A stretch of DNA of 64,000 nucleotides from Gemmata massiliana (GTDB taxonomy: Bacteria > Planctomycetota > Planctomycetia > Gemmatales > Gemmataceae), in NCBI GenBank assembly GCA_000531095.1, contig HG799462.1, positions 226,733 to 290,732 of the forward strand, read 5' to 3'. The notes beneath the pieces are model-generated. The model saw only the letters and a list, made by a program, of their open reading frames with translations. It made no database searches and had not been told where the DNA came from. Position numbers and translations under genes: made by a program. This document shows, one piece after another, positions 25,907 through 36,739 of the stretch; within the stretch, counting starts at the first letter, position 1; each line of letters opens with the position of its first letter.

Positions 25907-27109
25907 TTATCGCGGCGTGAACACCAATATCTGTACGTTCGAGGGTGCGTTCGGATCCGGGTCGGTGGGCGCGAGGTTCATTCCCATTCCCAGCGGGATG
26001 ATCTTGCGCCGAGAAAACGTGCCCAATTTGTGCGCGCCGGCCGCTTTCAGATACTCTGCCACGACCTCTGCCTGCTTCTTGGTTAGCTCCTGCGCTACAG
26101 CGGGTGCGGTCGCTTGGTCTTTCGGATTGTGGAACCCGACTACGACGACTTCAGACCCACTGGCCTTGTTACCTTTGAGTGCGTTTGCCGCTCCGTCCAG
26201 GTGCCGGCGCCCCTCGCCGGTTAGAGTGGCGGTACCCGGCTCGAAGAGGTCTTTGGACTGATACCCCATCTGCGTGCGGGACATCGTCGGGCGGACGAGT
26301 AGTGCCACCGAATCCTCGACGTAGTTGCGCACGATCGGGAGCCGACTCAGGGCGTCACTGCCCTGCTTCACGGACTTCAGCGTGTCGCGCCCGTCGGCCA
26401 CGAACCCGCGCAAGTTCCCCACCTCGTTCTCCATCGTCCCCACAGCTTTATCCGTCCGGCCGACCAACTTGCGCAAGTCACCGAGCGTTCCCCGCGCGTC
26501 TTCATACAAGTCGTCGTCACGGACGAGTTTCGCGAACGTTCCGTTGCTACCCTCAATGTCCTTAATGAAGTCCTTTGCGGTAGCGACAGTTTCGCGTGCT
26601 TCCGACGCGAGTGATTTCACCTCGGTCGCGGTTCCTTTCGCTTCTTTCGCGAGGTCTCGCACTTCGGCAACAGCGTCCTCAAAGGCAAACGGCTTCACGC
26701 CCCGGAGCCGGCCATCGGCGAGCGCGCCTTTGTTCGGGTCGCCGGGCTGAATGCTAATCACCTTCGAGCCCAACATCCCGGTTCCGTGGATCTGGGCCGA
26801 AGCGTCGGAGTACAAACGGTTGGCGAATTTGGATTGGAGACGCATCCGGACCGTAACTTCCGCTCTGGGGCCGTCGTGATCGGGGTACTCGACCGCGACG
26901 ACTTGCCCCGCGTCCACGCCGCGAATGCGAACGGGGGCGCCGGGAGTAACGTCGTGGGCCTCGGGGAAACCCGCGGTGACCTCGACGGTATCGGCCCACA
27001 GCCCTTGTTTGTCAGCAATGCGCGCGATGCCGTAACCGCCCAAAACGAGCGCGGCGACGACGACCAAACCCAACGTCACCGCCTGCCAGCGCGAAAGCGA
27101 TTGCGACAT
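25907..27109 (-). CDS. MlaD/MCE domain protein fused to an OmpA-like domain
   Basis: A 400-residue envelope protein: N-terminal membrane helix (VTLGLVVVAALVLGGYGIA), an MCE domain at about residues 40-130 (GAPVRIRGVDAGQVVAVEY, GTGMLGSKVISIQPG), a long helical part to about 270, and a C-terminal OmpA-like domain from about 290 (DLFEPGTATLTGEG ... VVVVGFHNPKD ... LTKKQAEVVAEYLKAAG). MCE proteins carry phospholipids between membranes; OmpA-like domains usually bind peptidoglycan. The usual Arg of the LSxxRA motif is Gln here (LTKKQAEVV). No MlaE/MlaF permease or ATPase genes are adjacent. Start ATG 27107-27109 was chosen over a longer in-frame version. Confidence 0.88.
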   Translation of the reverse strand: MSQSLSRWQAVTLGLVVVAALVLGGYGIARIADKQGLWADTVEVTAGFPEAHDVTPGAPVRIRGVDAGQVVAVEYPDHDGPRAEVTVRMRLQSKFANRLYSDASAQIHGTGMLGSKVISIQPGDPNKGALADGRLRGVKPFAFEDAVAEVRDLAKEAKGTATEVKSLASEARETVATAKDFIKDIEGSNGTFAKLVRDDDLYEDARGTLGDLRKLVGRTDKAVGTMENEVGNLRGFVADGRDTLKSVKQGSDALSRLPIVRNYVEDSVALLVRPTMSRTQMGYQSKDLFEPGTATLTGEGRRHLDGAANALKGNKASGSEVVVVGFHNPKDQATAPAVAQELTKKQAEVVAEYLKAAGAHKLGTFSRRKIIPLGMGMNLAPTDPDPNAPSNVQILVFTPR

Positions 27110-27139
27110 GACACGGCTCCCGGAAATCGGTTCCGCAAC

Positions 27140-27145
27140 ATTATA
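27140..27145 (-). promoter_or_regulatory. Candidate -10 element (TATAAT) of the MCE-OmpA gene
   Basis: Perfect minus-strand TATAAT about 31 bases before the ATG; no clear -35. Confidence 0.4.
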
Positions 27146-27197
27146 CCCTTCGGTGTGTCGTTCCACGGATTGACGTTTTGTACTTCGGCAGGAAAAG

Positions 27198-27230
27198 ACG
27201 ATCGGCGACGTAGTCTACGTCGCCGATCGT
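27198..27230 (-). terminator. Hairpin after the small minus-strand gene
   Basis: A perfect 15-bp stem (27198-27212, ACGATCGGCGACGTA, with 27216-27230) and a 3-base loop. On the minus strand it is followed by CTTTTCC, 32 bases beyond the stop of the 89-residue gene, so it should separate that gene from the MCE gene. Confidence 0.7.
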
Positions 27231-27262
27231 GAAATCAGGTGCGTACCGCCAAGCACTGACGT

Positions 27263-27532
27263 TCACACTTCTTCCGGCCCCTGCTCGAACCCGACGCGGA
27301 CGGCGGCCCGGACCCAATCCCATTCCGCCGTTTCGCCCCGCAAAAACCACCCGGCTCGGAGATCCGCTTCTACGTCCGAAAAGTCTTGATCCTGGTACTG
27401 CGACTTGGCCCGTTCCCCGTAGCGCATCGCCCGCCGCAGTAACGCGGGGTCGATCGACGGCGGTTGCGTCTGCGTCACCGCGTGGAACAGGTTAATCGTC
27501 AAATCAGTCGCGTCGTCGGGACTGTTCGACAT
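27263..27532 (-). CDS. Small hypothetical protein
   Basis: An 89-residue, acidic, probably cytoplasmic protein beginning MSNSPDDATDLTINLF. It contains no membrane segment or known motif; RAMRYGERAKSQYQDQDF is its most polar helical stretch. ATG 27530-27532 is preferred to an upstream in-frame start. The terminator downstream and composition like the neighbours support it being real. Confidence 0.65.
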   Translation of the reverse strand: MSNSPDDATDLTINLFHAVTQTQPPSIDPALLRRAMRYGERAKSQYQDQDFSDVEADLRAGWFLRGETAEWDWVRAAVRVGFEQGPEEV

Positions 27533-27666
27533 GAATGACTCCGCAGCGTTAACTGGATGAAGACGAAACATGCGAATGAGATGCCATATTTAGGAATCGG
27601 CACTCCGTTCGCATAACAACAAGCGTCGAATTGGCGAAAATGTTTCATCCCTTTCGGGAGAAAACA

Positions 27667-27900
27667 ATGCGGTTTATTAGTGGTTTGTTCCTGATTGCGC
27701 TGGTCGCAGTTCTGGCGCTTCTGACTTACGAAAACTCCAGCGTTACCCGCGTGAACGCCTGGTCGTGGAACTGGGACGTGCCGCTGCCACTACTCGTGGG
27801 GGGCGTGTACGTTCTCGGCATGGTGAGTGGCTGGTGGCTCATCGGTTTAACGAAACGCTCTTGGCAACGGGTGACCGAACCCGACCGCGCGCGAGCGTAA
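27667..27900 (+). CDS. LapA/DUF1049-like small membrane protein
   Basis: A 77-residue protein with two membrane helices (FISGLFLIALVAVLALLTYE and LPLLVGGVYVLGMVSGWWLI) separated by the short VNAWSWNWDVPLP loop, the layout of LapA-domain proteins. E. coli LapB/LapA control LPS amount, but a role here is only suggested by the fold. GGGAG lies upstream of ATG 27667. Confidence 0.75.
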   Translation: MRFISGLFLIALVAVLALLTYENSSVTRVNAWSWNWDVPLPLLVGGVYVLGMVSGWWLIGLTKRSWQRVTEPDRARA

Positions 27901-27936
27901 CATCAGTACGAGCACGCAGGAAGTCACCAAATACTG

Positions 27937-27969
27937 AGCCGCGGGCGCAAACATTCGCACCCGCGGCTC
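27937..27969. terminator. Hairpin between convergent LapA-like gene and ligA
   Basis: GAGCCGCGGG (27937-27946) pairs perfectly with CCCGCGGCTC (27960-27969), followed by GGTGTTTCG. It may terminate transcripts from both sides. Confidence 0.5.
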
Positions 27970-27980
27970 GGTGTTTCGCA

Positions 27981-30053
<2,073 letters not shown>

Positions 30054-30108
30054 TCAACACCCGGGATTGTGCCGTGAAAGGTGAGCGAGAGCAAGCTTGG
30101 GAGCCGGT

Positions 30109-30534
30109 TCAGGCCGGAGGCGAACTGGCGATCGTCCAATTTTCCGTGTGTAGCCCCGGCACCGCGGAGAGATCAGAATCCGTTGTGACAACGGTGCAAT
30201 CACCGAGGGTCAAAGCGATCGCGGCGAGTTGAATGTCCACGATTTGCATCGCGCGCCCGATCCGACGAAGTTCGGCACGAAGGCGACCGAACTCTTCTGC
30301 GGCCTCGTTCGTGTATGGCCAGACGCGCAACCGACCGAGCGCGGCAAGCAGGAGTTGTAAATTGCGGTCGCGGCTCGCGCTGTTCTCGACACCGTGGTAC
30401 AGTTCGCCGAGAACGGGCACGCAGATACCGATCCGGTGCCCTCGACGCACTTCCTCTTGGACACGCGAGCGCACTCCGTACCGATTGTTGATGAAGTGAC
30501 CCGCAATTCCCGTGTCGAGGAGGTATCGCCTCAT
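30109..30534 (-). CDS. VapC-like PIN-domain toxin
   Basis: A 141-residue PIN-domain nuclease, expected to cut RNA (often tRNA or rRNA) when released from its antitoxin. Acidic residues of the active site are in YLLDTGIAGHF, VPVLGELYHG, QIVDIQLAAIAL and VVTTDSDLSAVPGL. Its ATG overlaps the TGA of the upstream antitoxin gene, so the two are co-translated. It lies 82 bases upstream of ligA on the same strand. The pair is probably a type II toxin-antitoxin module. Confidence 0.88.
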   Translation of the reverse strand: MRRYLLDTGIAGHFINNRYGVRSRVQEEVRRGHRIGICVPVLGELYHGVENSASRDRNLQLLLAALGRLRVWPYTNEAAEEFGRLRAELRRIGRAMQIVDIQLAAIALTLGDCTVVTTDSDLSAVPGLHTENWTIASSPPA

Positions 30535-30842
30535 TTGAAGAGATCCTCGAGCTTCTTGCTATGCGCGTCCCAGTTGGTAAGTTCCCAGGCCTTCTGCTCG
30601 GCACGGGCCTTTTGCCACTCGGCTTCTTCTTCTGGCGTCATTAAAAGCGGTTGAATTTGGTCGATGCTCGCCGCGAGTGCTTCGATTCCGGCTTCATCGG
30701 TAGGCCAATCTTCTTCTCGCATCCCCACCTCACGGGAATCGTGGTCGGCGGCTTTCAACACAACGGGTGTTCCCTCTGGCCAATCTGGCGAGGTCTCAAA
30801 AACGACCTGCCCACCGCGGATCGTTCCGCGAATTGTGCTCAT
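30531..30842 (-). CDS. Antitoxin partner of the VapC-like toxin
   Basis: A 103-residue protein. The N-terminus (MSTIRGTIRGGQVVFETSPD, then WPEGTPVVL) is a beta-rich DNA-binding-like segment seen in antitoxins paired with PIN toxins, and the acidic C-terminal half (LLMTPEEEAEWQKARAEQKAWE) is the sort of helix that wraps the toxin. The start ATG 30840-30842 has GGAAGGAGGG upstream. The TGA overlaps the toxin ATG (ATGA). Confidence 0.85.
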   Translation of the reverse strand: MSTIRGTIRGGQVVFETSPDWPEGTPVVLKAADHDSREVGMREEDWPTDEAGIEALAASIDQIQPLLMTPEEEAEWQKARAEQKAWELTNWDAHSKKLEDLFK

Positions 30843-30873
30843 GCGTGGCCCTCCTTCCGAAAGCGTCACTCTC

Positions 30874-30879
30874 ATTGTA
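30874..30879 (-). promoter_or_regulatory. Candidate -10 element (TACAAT) of the toxin-antitoxin pair
   Basis: Minus-strand TACAAT about 32 bases before the antitoxin ATG; no clear -35 is seen. Confidence 0.35.
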
Positions 30880-30946
30880 CCACGAGGGCGGATCCGGCTC
30901 GTGGAGCTAGAAGCCACCCTCGTTTGACGAATTTGGTGCGAATCGC

Positions 30947-31237
30947 TTATCGGCGGAAAGCCTGTTTGCTGAACTGACCCGAGAGCGGATTGTAGACCGT
31001 GCCCGTGTATTTCGACTTGTGCGTGAACGGGTTGGTGAAGTGCCCCGTGCGTTGAACAGAACCGATGACCGGTTGGAGCGTCGCATTGGCCGAAACAACG
31101 CCCCCGCTGCGAGGATCGACAAATCCAGTTCGGGCGGTGGTTCCACGGGTACTCCCCTTCAGCGGGGACCATCCGCCCGCGTTAGCGGTGCCCACGAACA
31201 CCAGCATCACCAATGTTGCGATCAGCGCACGTCTCAT
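30947..31237 (-). CDS. Small secreted protein
   Basis: A 96-residue protein with a clear signal peptide (MRRALIATLVMLVFVGTANA). The mature 76 residues are polar and rich in Gly, Thr and Asn, with two similar segments, TGHFTNPFTHKSKYTGTV and YNPLSGQFSKQ, the first around FTNPFTHKSKYTGTVYNP. This NPxTxKxxYxG pattern looks like a small surface or beta-rich repeat. No family is recognised. Same strand as its neighbours. Confidence 0.7.
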   Translation of the reverse strand: MRRALIATLVMLVFVGTANAGGWSPLKGSTRGTTARTGFVDPRSGGVVSANATLQPVIGSVQRTGHFTNPFTHKSKYTGTVYNPLSGQFSKQAFRR

Positions 31238-31381
31238 GATTCCGTCCTCGGTGGTGTCACATCTTTCCTCGCTTCACTATTTTTCGGCCGAGAACAGGCA
31301 CCAAAAGCAAAACCTTCCGGTCGCGGGCGCGCACGGAAGGCAACGGAAGGTCGGTTTGTGCTAACTGGCGCGGATCGCTCA

Positions 31382-31828
31382 TTACGCGACCCAGTTCGCG
31401 TCCGTCGAGGTGAACGCGACCAGTTCTTCCGGGGTGAACCACAGCGCGATTTCGATCGCGGCGTTTTCGGTGCTGTCACTGCCGTGAACGAGGTTGTTCT
31501 GCACGCTCAGCGCGAAATCCCCGCGGATCGTGCCGGGGGCCGACTTCGCACCGTCGGTCACGCCCATCAGGTTGCGGCACACCGCGACCGCTTCGCGCCC
31601 CTCCCACACCAGCGCGACCGTCGGCCCACTCGTGAGGAACGTGAGCAGGCTCTCGTAGAACGGCTTGCCCTTGTGAACGGCGTAGTGCTTTTCGGCCAGT
31701 TCACGCGACACTTGCACCAGCTTTAACCCCGCGAGCCGCAAGCCCTTGCGCTCGAATCGGGTGGTGATGTCGCCGACCAACCGGCGCTGCACCGCGTCCG
31801 GCTTCAAGAGGATCAGGGTTCGTTGCAT
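31382..31828 (-). CDS. ndk: Nucleoside diphosphate kinase
   Basis: Balances nucleoside triphosphate pools by transferring the gamma phosphate through a phospho-histidine. The 148-residue product starts [20 protein letters not shown] and carries the catalytic His in [20 protein letters not shown], plus [18 protein letters not shown]. Length matches the family. An upstream in-frame extension is rejected because it translates an intergenic repeat. Confidence 0.97.
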   Translation of the reverse strand: MQRTLILLKPDAVQRRLVGDITTRFERKGLRLAGLKLVQVSRELAEKHYAVHKGKPFYESLLTFLTSGPTVALVWEGREAVAVCRNLMGVTDGAKSAPGTIRGDFALSVQNNLVHGSDSTENAAIEIALWFTPEELVAFTSTDANWVA

Positions 31829-32398
31829 GGCGGATCTCATTTTTACAGGGAGAACACAACTCGCGTACCGGTCATGGTGCGGAACGGGCGCGGGTTCGTC
31901 CACCGACGGTACGCCAAGTTCCCGGTTCCCGAGTTCGGAGTTCCCGAGTCTCAAAACGGCCCTGCGAGCGTCTCACCGTCCGGTCATCGTTGGAACCCCG
32001 GAACTCTGAACTTGTTTCGTCGCGAGCGCGCCGGTAATGAGGACGCGATAAGAGGTACTGTGCGGAACGGGCGCGCCGACTTCGCGGTTCTCGCTATGAA
32101 CCGGTGCGGGGTGCTGGTGCCGCGTTGAAACTCTGGGTGAGCGCGCGGCGAAGAACAGCCGAAACAGCTTTCGGCGAGGGTCGATAGCCGTTTCGCGTTC
32201 CGTTGGCGAGTGCGAGGGGCAATAGTGGAAACTGAACCGGTCGTTCACGACGGCGTGCCCATTCGCCCGGAAACAGTACGATTGGCCAATGGATCTGTGC
32301 TCGCCGCCGGTGCGCCCCGCGATCCGCGGCGCTTTGGCGAAGCCGGTTCCCGCGCGAGCGATTCCAGCGGAGCGGAGCCGGTCAACCGATTGCCCGTC
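31829..32398. other. Intergenic region between ndk and thioesterase gene
   Basis: About 570 bases between divergent genes with no convincing protein. It holds a direct repeat of GTGCGGAACGGGCGCG (near 31878 and 32058) and a TTCCCGAGT duplication near 31920-31955. An in-frame extension of the thioesterase covers 32210-32398 but looks non-coding. Confidence 0.45.
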
Positions 32399-32836
32399 AT
32401 GGCCATCACACACAGTCACAAACTCGTTCTCCCGGCCGACGCGAACCACCACGGGACGCTGTACGCGGGTGCGATGCTCCGGCTCGTATTGGAAGCTGGC
32501 TACGCGACCGCGTGGAAGCACATCGGCCCGGAAGCGAACCTCGTGCTGCGCCGCGTGCTGAATATGGAGTGCCTGCGCCCGGTGCCGGTGGGCATCGTGG
32601 TGGAGATCCAGGGCGCCGTGCTTCATCGCACGGCGGCCTATCTGGTGTGCGGATTGGTGGGCGCGCCGTGGGACGACAACGGGCCGTGGGCGGAAGCCCT
32701 CTTCGGCTTCGCCCAAGTGAATCCGGACGGCAAACTCACGCACTTTCCCGAACGGCTCCCGGCCGTGAGCACGCCCTCCGGGGCGGTTTGGGATCGCCTG
32801 GAGCGCCGCATGAATAAGTTTCTGCGGCTCCGGTGA
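32399..32836 (+). CDS. Acyl-CoA thioesterase, hotdog fold
   Basis: A 145-residue hotdog protein that should hydrolyse acyl-CoA to free acid and CoA. The segment PADANHHGTLYAGAMLRLVL matches the BACH/YciA-type motif (N-x-x-GT-x-x-GG), and the rest (VPVGIVVEIQGAVLHRTAAY) fits the central strands. The substrate chain length is unknown. ATG 32399 is chosen because the fold begins right after it; no strong ribosome site is seen. Ends six bases from the convergent decarboxylase gene. Confidence 0.85.
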   Translation: MAITHSHKLVLPADANHHGTLYAGAMLRLVLEAGYATAWKHIGPEANLVLRRVLNMECLRPVPVGIVVEIQGAVLHRTAAYLVCGLVGAPWDDNGPWAEALFGFAQVNPDGKLTHFPERLPAVSTPSGAVWDRLERRMNKFLRLR

Positions 32837-32842
32837 GAAGGC

Positions 32843-33778
32843 TCACTTCCCCATCTTGTTGCGGAAGAAGTCCATTGTCCGTTTCAGCCCTTCATCGCGG
32901 CCGACCTTCGGTTCCCAACCTAGAAGTTGCCGTGCGCGGGTAATGTCCGGCTGACGTACCTTTGGGTCGTCCTGCGGCAGTGGTTTGAACACGATTTCGC
33001 TCTTGCTGCCCGCGAGCTTCCGAATCTCTTCCGCAAACTCCAGAATGGTGATTTCGGCCGGGTTGCCGAGGTTGACCGGTTCGTGGAAATCCGTGAACAA
33101 CAGCCGCCAGATCCCCTCGACCAAGTCAGACACGTACTGGAAGCTCCGCGTCTGGTTCCCTTCACCGTATACGGTGATCGGCTCGCCGCGCAGCGCCTGA
33201 TACATGAAGTTCGGCAGCACGCGACCGTCGTTGAGGCGCATGCGCTCGCCGTAAGTGTTGAAGATGCGAATGATGTGCGTGTTCACGCCGTGGGCGCGGT
33301 GGTAGGCCATTGTGATCGACTCGGCGAACCGCTTCGCTTCGTCGTAGCACCCGCGCACGCCGATCGGGTTCACGTTGCCCCAGTAGCTCTCCCGCTGCGG
33401 GTGTTCGAGCGGATCACCGTACACCTCGCTGGTGCTGGCGAGCAGGTAGCGCGCGCCGTGCGTCTTCGCGAGACCGAGCGTGTTGTGCGTCCCCAGCGAG
33501 CCGACCTTCAGCGTCGGGATCGGGTGTTCGAGGTAATCGACCGGGCTGGCGGGGCTGGCGAAGTGCAGGACGTTGTCGAGTTTCTGCTTCACTTTCAGCG
33601 GCGCGGAGATGTCGTGCCCGATGAACCGGAACCGCGGGTTCGTGCGGAACGGGTCGAGGTTCGCGAGGTCGCCGGTGATCATATTGTCCACGGCAATGAC
33701 TTCGTGCCCCTCGGCCAGGAACCGTTCACACAGGTGAGACCCGATGAATCCGGCTCCGCCGGTAATGAGCGTGCGCAC
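32843..33778 (-). CDS. UDP-glucuronate decarboxylase (UDP-xylose synthase type)
   Basis: Extended short-chain dehydrogenase (311 residues) that converts UDP-glucuronate to UDP-xylose with NAD+. The nucleotide motif [18 protein letters not shown] is at the very N-terminus, the catalytic Tyr and Lys are in [11 protein letters not shown], and [25 protein letters not shown] and [17 protein letters not shown] are signatures of this branch. It starts with GTG at 33776-33778 after GGAGG. UDP-xylose would feed surface polysaccharide or LPS synthesis. Confidence 0.93.
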   Translation of the reverse strand: MRTLITGGAGFIGSHLCERFLAEGHEVIAVDNMITGDLANLDPFRTNPRFRFIGHDISAPLKVKQKLDNVLHFASPASPVDYLEHPIPTLKVGSLGTHNTLGLAKTHGARYLLASTSEVYGDPLEHPQRESYWGNVNPIGVRGCYDEAKRFAESITMAYHRAHGVNTHIIRIFNTYGERMRLNDGRVLPNFMYQALRGEPITVYGEGNQTRSFQYVSDLVEGIWRLLFTDFHEPVNLGNPAEITILEFAEEIRKLAGSKSEIVFKPLPQDDPKVRQPDITRARQLLGWEPKVGRDEGLKRTMDFFRNKMGK

Positions 33779-34319
33779 GCGCGCCTCCGTTGTGATGCGT
33801 GATGGGCGGGGTTGGGATACCGACGCACCGCGCGCGCCGCAAGGGGCGCGGAACGCGACACAATGCAAGGTGACGTGAGAGGAACAACCCGAGGTGAGCC
33901 GCTTGCTCTTACCGCGGAACGAGTGAAGTCGGACGGGCGCTGGTTTACTTCCCGACCCGGGGCGCGGAAGGCTCACGGCACCGCCGGCCAGAAGTGGAAT
34001 ACTTCTTCGGCGGAACCACGACCCGCGGGGTTGCCCCAGTCCGCCGGAGAAGTATTCCACTTCTGGCCGAAAGCGGTGCTGGAACAGCCTTCCCCGAGGC
34101 GAATGCGAAGCAGTACGCTCGGCTGACGCAACATCAGCCTGCTGTAAAACAGCGAGCTAAACCGATCCTCGTGCACCCAAAAACGCGATTGCGGTTCGTG
34201 TGCGGAGGGCGCCCGTCCGACTTCACCAACAGACGATACCCGCACCGCGTTCCACTGACAACAGGTTCGTCTCGCGGCGAACCGCACCGTTCGGCTACCA
34301 TGCGGCGGGAGGGTTCCCG
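33779..34319. other. Intergenic region holding a long inverted repeat
   Basis: About 540 bases between divergent genes with no convincing protein. Its main feature is the 29-bp inverted repeat at 33986-34068. GGGAGGG before 34320 is the ribosome site of the WD40 gene. Confidence 0.6.
33986..34068. repeat. Near-perfect 29-bp inverted repeat
   Basis: Arms 33986-34014 and 34040-34068 (GGCCAGAAGTGGAATACTTC at the outer end) match at 28 of 29 positions and flank a 25-base GC-rich loop. It lacks any coding part. It could be a small non-autonomous mobile element (MITE) or a transcribed hairpin. Confidence 0.85.
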
Positions 34320-36659
34320 ATGTCGCGTGCCGCGCTGTCGCTAGCTCTGCTGTTTTTCGCACAAATCGCGCCCGCGGCCGACCTGCCGCCGGGTGCCGTC
34401 GCGCGCCTGGGCGACGACCGGTTTCGCGCGGGGAGCGCGGTGACACACCTCGCCCTTTCACCCGATGGAAAGCAGTTCGCAACAGCACACGATACCGGTC
34501 GAGGATTAGTCACCGTAGCGGTGTGGAACGCAGACACGGGCCGACCGGTTCACGAGCACATTGTAAACGCCAAATTGTTTCGGGGGCTGGTGTGGGGAAC
34601 AAGCGGCGCATTCGCCGTCGCTTGCCGTGCCGAACCGGGGCCGAAGGGCAAAATCGCAAAAGGGTTTCCAGACGATTTCTGCGTGTGGGACATTACCGAT
34701 CCCAAAGCCGGGCCGCCGTTGGTGCCTTCGGGGGTATTCATCGAGCGAATTAGCGCGCAGATTCACGATGCTCGGTCCGAAATTTACCCGGCGTACACCA
34801 ATTTCCAGTTCAGTGCTGATGGAGCACGGCTCGCAGCACAATGGCAGTCAGCGGACGGTAAGCACGCGGCCCACGTGTTCGAGTTGAAGCCGGCAGACAG
34901 TACCGCGAAACTCACGCGGGTTAGCGTCATTGATCTCGGTGCGGAAGGCGCGAACGCGGTGCGAATATCGGCCGACGGCAAGACGTTGATAACGTTCCGC
35001 ACGCTCGCCGAACCCGGTGGCACGGGGGGCACGGAGTTCACTGCGACTGCGTGGGATGTGGCCACGGCGAAACCGGCGCGGCCCGTTCGGGTGTCGAGTA
35101 CCGCGGGACCGGCCCCACGAGCTCCCAAGCGAGACTCGGGGGAAATCCTTCACCGGTTGATGCTCGTACCCGATGGCCGTGCGCTCGTGCTTCACGCCGC
35201 GGGAGAACATCAATGGGGGTTCGATCGAGCCGATACCGGCTCACGATTTAAAAAGCGCGAACTGATCCGACGGCCCTACGCGCCAACAGAAACGGGAGCC
35301 GAAAAAGTCGGCTCGTGCGACACCGGTGCATACGCTTTTTCTTCTTCGGGCGAGACACTGGTGGTCGCGATCGACCGCGAAACACTCGTCGTTGATGCTT
35401 TTGTTGGAAAGGAGTTGGGCCGGCTCGAAGGGCACGCGCACCCGGTCGTTGCGGTCGCGGTATCGGCCGACGGTGCGCGCATTGCGACCGCCGACCTGTA
35501 CGGCTTGGTGCGACTGTGGGACGCGAAGAGCCTGCGCGCGATCCACGACGCGCCGGGGCACCGGGCACCGATCGAGCACGCGGAACTGTCGCCCGACGGC
35601 AAGCGCCTTTTAACGTCGGCGACGGACGAAACCGTCCGATTGTGGGACGTGGCGACGGGGAAAGAACTCCGCGCGTTCACCGGGGTGCCGGGGCGCCGGC
35701 GTTCGGGCGATGAATTCTCGAACTGCCCGACGTTCACCCCGGACGGTACCGCGATCGTTTTCAGTACGAATGATCGCTTGATCGCCCGCGACCTGCTCAC
35801 CGGGTTGGAAGTGCCGCTCCCCGGCGACATGGCCCAGTTGAAACCGCGCCGAGCCGTGTTTTCTCCCGACGGCAAGGCGGTACTAACGTGGGCGCGCGAC
35901 ACGGGGGCGGTCGAATTGTGGGACTGGCCGGGGGGCAAGAGGCGGTCCGAGTGGGACGAAATGCACTCGGCACACAATCCTGGGTTCTCCTCGGACGGTG
36001 CGGCAATATCCTTGGACCAAAACTCGCCCAAATGGTGGAACACCAAGACCGGCAAGGAGCTTCCGCTTTCAGCAGCTGGGAGCCAACAATTCGTGTTTGC
36101 TTCGCCAACAGCGCTGCGAACCAAATCATCGGACGGACGGCAGGTACTGCAAAACGATTCGGGCGAAGTTCAAATCTGCGAGGTGGTAACCGGGCAAGTC
36201 CGGCGCGAGCTCCGCGGCCACCGCGGGAGCCAATACGTACTCGGGTTCACCCCGGACGGAACGAAGCTCCTCACCGCGGGCGGGGACCACACCGTGCTTG
36301 TGTGGGGTATGCGGCTTCAGTCCGTGCCGCTACCGGATGCGCTCAAAAAAGAAACGAGCGCAGCGAAGTTATGGGACACGCTTGCGAGTGGCAAAGCGGA
36401 CACCGCGTACCTCGCGATGTCCCGCCTCGCTCGCGAACCAGAGGCCGCAGTCAAGATCGTGAGGATGCGCCTCAAGCCGGCCGCAAGGGAGAATCGCGAG
36501 ACCGATGAGAGTCGGATCACCGATTGCCGTGCAGTCGAGTTACTCGAAGCACTCGGCACCGACAGTTCGCGTGCTCTTCTGAAGGAACTGGCTGCCGGTC
36601 ACGCGGGGGCGTTTCGCACTCAGGAGGCGAAGCGCGCGATCGAGCGTAACAAGCCGTAA
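34320..36659 (+). CDS. Exported WD40 repeat protein
   Basis: A 779-residue protein with a signal peptide (MSRAALSLALLFFAQIAPAA) and many WD40-type repeats, for example FSPDGKAVLTWARDTGAVEL, LSPDGKRLLTSATDETVRLW and FTPDGTKLLTAGGDHTVLVW, forming one or two beta-propellers. The last 100 residues are a helical tail (LWDTLASGKADTAYLAMSRL and ALLKELAAGHAG) found on planctomycete WD40 proteins. It is likely a periplasmic scaffold; binding partners are unknown. GGGAGGG lies upstream of ATG 34320. Confidence 0.9.
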   Translation: MSRAALSLALLFFAQIAPAADLPPGAVARLGDDRFRAGSAVTHLALSPDGKQFATAHDTGRGLVTVAVWNADTGRPVHEHIVNAKLFRGLVWGTSGAFAVACRAEPGPKGKIAKGFPDDFCVWDITDPKAGPPLVPSGVFIERISAQIHDARSEIYPAYTNFQFSADGARLAAQWQSADGKHAAHVFELKPADSTAKLTRVSVIDLGAEGANAVRISADGKTLITFRTLAEPGGTGGTEFTATAWDVATAKPARPVRVSSTAGPAPRAPKRDSGEILHRLMLVPDGRALVLHAAGEHQWGFDRADTGSRFKKRELIRRPYAPTETGAEKVGSCDTGAYAFSSSGETLVVAIDRETLVVDAFVGKELGRLEGHAHPVVAVAVSADGARIATADLYGLVRLWDAKSLRAIHDAPGHRAPIEHAELSPDGKRLLTSATDETVRLWDVATGKELRAFTGVPGRRRSGDEFSNCPTFTPDGTAIVFSTNDRLIARDLLTGLEVPLPGDMAQLKPRRAVFSPDGKAVLTWARDTGAVELWDWPGGKRRSEWDEMHSAHNPGFSSDGAAISLDQNSPKWWNTKTGKELPLSAAGSQQFVFASPTALRTKSSDGRQVLQNDSGEVQICEVVTGQVRRELRGHRGSQYVLGFTPDGTKLLTAGGDHTVLVWGMRLQSVPLPDALKKETSAAKLWDTLASGKADTAYLAMSRLAREPEAAVKIVRMRLKPAARENRETDESRITDCRAVELLEALGTDSSRALLKELAAGHAGAFRTQEAKRAIERNKP

Positions 36660-36700
36660 CATGTCGAACTACGACCCGAACGGGAGGCGAACCGACCGCG

Positions 36701-36706
36701 TACAAT
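36701..36706 (+). promoter_or_regulatory. Candidate -10 element (TACAAT)
   Basis: TACAAT 33 bases before the ATG of the first SKS-motif gene, just after the WD40 gene; no clear -35. Confidence 0.35.
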
Positions 36707-36739
36707 CGGCATCGGAAGCGAACTCCGGAGGGTCATGCC

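Noticed and set aside
31829..31954. Upstream in-frame extension of ndk
   Set aside because: It translates a repeated CCGAGTT-type intergenic sequence ([10 protein letters not shown]) and is absent from the kinase family.
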